A DNA stretch of 31,910 nt, taken from the NCBI GenBank assembly GCA_964618895.1, contig CAZUDO010000036.1, positions 1 through 31,910 of the forward strand, read 5' to 3'. Positions 31,298 to 31,910 of the stretch are shown piece after piece. The notes below the pieces were generated by a model. That model was not told the DNA's origin. It was given only the letters and a program-made list of their open reading frames with translations, and searched no databases. This DNA is from CAZUDO01 sp964618895. Lineage in GTDB: Bacteria; Desulfobacterota; Binatia; DP-6. The translations under genes and the position numbers were made by a program. How positions within the stretch are numbered: the stretch's first letter is position 1; every line of letters begins with the position of its first letter.

Positions 31298-31354
31298 CGA
31301 ACGCGAGTCCGGGGGGATTTGCTATGCTCCGCGTGGAAGGGCAGCGGAGGTAGG

Positions 31355-31645
31355 ATGATGTCGTCGAGCTCGCAGATGACCATCGCACAGGGCCCGTCGG
31401 CCGGTGTAGCGGGACGCTGGGCACGTGCCGTGCTTGTCCTGGGGTTCTGTAGCGCAACGCGAGTCTTCGGGACTGACCCCGCCGCGCTCTGCCAGGCGAA
31501 TAAGTTCAAGGCGGCAGGGACAGCGGCGAAGATTCCGTTCTGGCGAGCGTCGCGTTCACGAACTGATCCTCATGTGGACGCGCATCGCAACCGTCGCGGC
31601 GGCAGTTGCAACAGTCGCGATGCCGCCCGGACCTGCGCGCGCTGA
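31355..31645 (+). pseudogene. N-terminal fragment of a secreted protein
   Basis: GGAGG precedes the ATGs at 31355 and 31358. A signal peptide (WARAVLVLGFCSATRVFG) leads to TDPAALCQANKFKAAGTAAK, then the sequence turns Arg-rich and ends at 31645. The mature start resembles the N-terminus of small Cys-containing exported proteins of this kind of organism (my inference), cut off by recombination. Confidence 0.4.
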
Positions 31646-31682
31646 GCCGTTCACGGGCATCACCGCGGCGCAGAGGAGATAG
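31572..31682 (+). other. short signal-peptide-like ORF
   Basis: 36 codons: MWTRIATVAAAVATVAMPPG then PARAEPFTGITAAQRR. It has a positive N-terminus, a hydrophobic core and an Ala-x-Ala cleavage site, but stops at 31682 with almost no mature part. It could be the beginning of another truncated secreted-protein gene. Between 31683 and 31785 I see nothing. Confidence 0.25.
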
Positions 31683-31785
31683 GGGGAGATAGGCACCCGC
31701 GGTCCCCCGCGCGCCCCCCATTACCAGCCCACCGGAGCGCCGCTTTGTCGCGCCGACCTGCTCTCGAAGCTGGTCAGAGTCAGAA

Positions 31786-31818
31786 TTGACCATATTCATG
31801 TCACATCGTAATATGGTC
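31786..31818 (+). promoter_or_regulatory. promoter embedded in a palindrome, DUF4143-type gene
   Basis: TTGACC (31786-31791), a 17-nt spacer and TAATAT (31809-31814). A perfect 9-bp inverted repeat GACCATATT (31788-31796) and AATATGGTC (31810-31818) overlaps both boxes. The ATG at 31825 is 10 nt after the -10. The region is AT-rich compared with its surroundings. Confidence 0.7.
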
Positions 31819-31824
31819 AGCACC

Positions 31825-31910
31825 ATGGAACGTCGATACCTGGCATCGTCCATCGCGGCCACCGCGTTCGCGTCCCACAAGATGGCCTTCGTGTCCGGCC
31901 CCCGCCAGGC
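31825..31910 (+). CDS. N-terminus of a DUF4143-type AAA+ ATPase (partial)
   Basis: The frame runs off the right edge: MERRYLASSIAATAFASHKM then AFVSGPRQA. 'KM.FVSGPRQ' directly precedes the Walker A of DUF4143-linked ATPases ('GPRQVGKTT'). I use the ATG at 31825; one at 31813 lies within the -10/operator. A decayed relative is present at 8642-9074. Confidence 0.65.
   Translation, partial: MERRYLASSIAATAFASHKMAFVSGPRQ

Overview
The window is a GC-rich (about 70 %) bacterial chromosome segment, apparently from a deltaproteobacterium-like, possibly 'Candidatus Binatia'-type, environmental lineage. I infer this from the mix of luciferase-like monooxygenase, amidohydrolase, enoyl-CoA hydratases, phytanoyl-CoA dioxygenase, DUF1214 protein, GH38 mannosidase and secreted Cys-rich proteins carrying 'CGDG...CDDGD...DGCSA.C' motifs. 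Taxonomy is inference only; I see no rRNA, tRNA, CRISPR array, integrase or intact insertion sequence.

Layout. 1-3.2 kb: end of a membrane protein, then a UGSC-family selenoprotein whose in-frame TGA (374-376) is followed by a textbook bacterial SECIS hairpin, a luciferase-like oxidoreductase, a receiver-like protein and an amidohydrolase. 3.3-6.7 kb: small membrane proteins, a VOC-fold protein, a frameshifted secreted protein and a DUF374 acyltransferase. 6.7-9.1 kb: an HflX remnant, two PIN-domain toxin-antitoxin (TA) pairs and a DUF4143 ATPase remnant. 9.1-11.6 kb: a GH38 alpha-mannosidase. 11.6-15.4 kb (minus strand): Rieske protein, cytochrome b, an octaheme HAO-like cytochrome c and a deleted outer-membrane porin, forming one electron-transfer operon. 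15.6-19.6 kb: a large MscS channel, then a DUF1214 protein and a peroxiredoxin. 19.8-21.4 kb: a DsbA-like lipoprotein interrupted by TAG, and a third PIN TA pair. 21.4-23.1 kb: two overlapping enoyl-CoA hydratases. 23.1-26.3 kb: two secreted proteins, one frameshifted, one with four exactly spaced 48-residue Cys repeats. 26.3-28.1 kb: a short-chain dehydrogenase and a 2-oxoglutarate dioxygenase. 28.1-31.9 kb: a decay island of TA modules (MazEF, XRE/RelE, YgiT/DUF4258), a YhcG nuclease remnant, a cytochrome c lipoprotein, gene fragments, and the start of a second DUF4143 ATPase.

Cross-cutting observations. (1) The Sec codon joins two short reading frames that ordinary gene callers would split. 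(2) The TA-type genes share a promoter layout: -35 and -10 boxes 17-18 nt apart, the -10 only 6-10 nt upstream of the start codon, often with an inverted repeat over the spacer or -10. This suggests leaderless, autorepressed mRNAs, unlike the metabolic genes, many of which have clear Shine-Dalgarno sequences. (3) Broken genes cluster around the TA modules.
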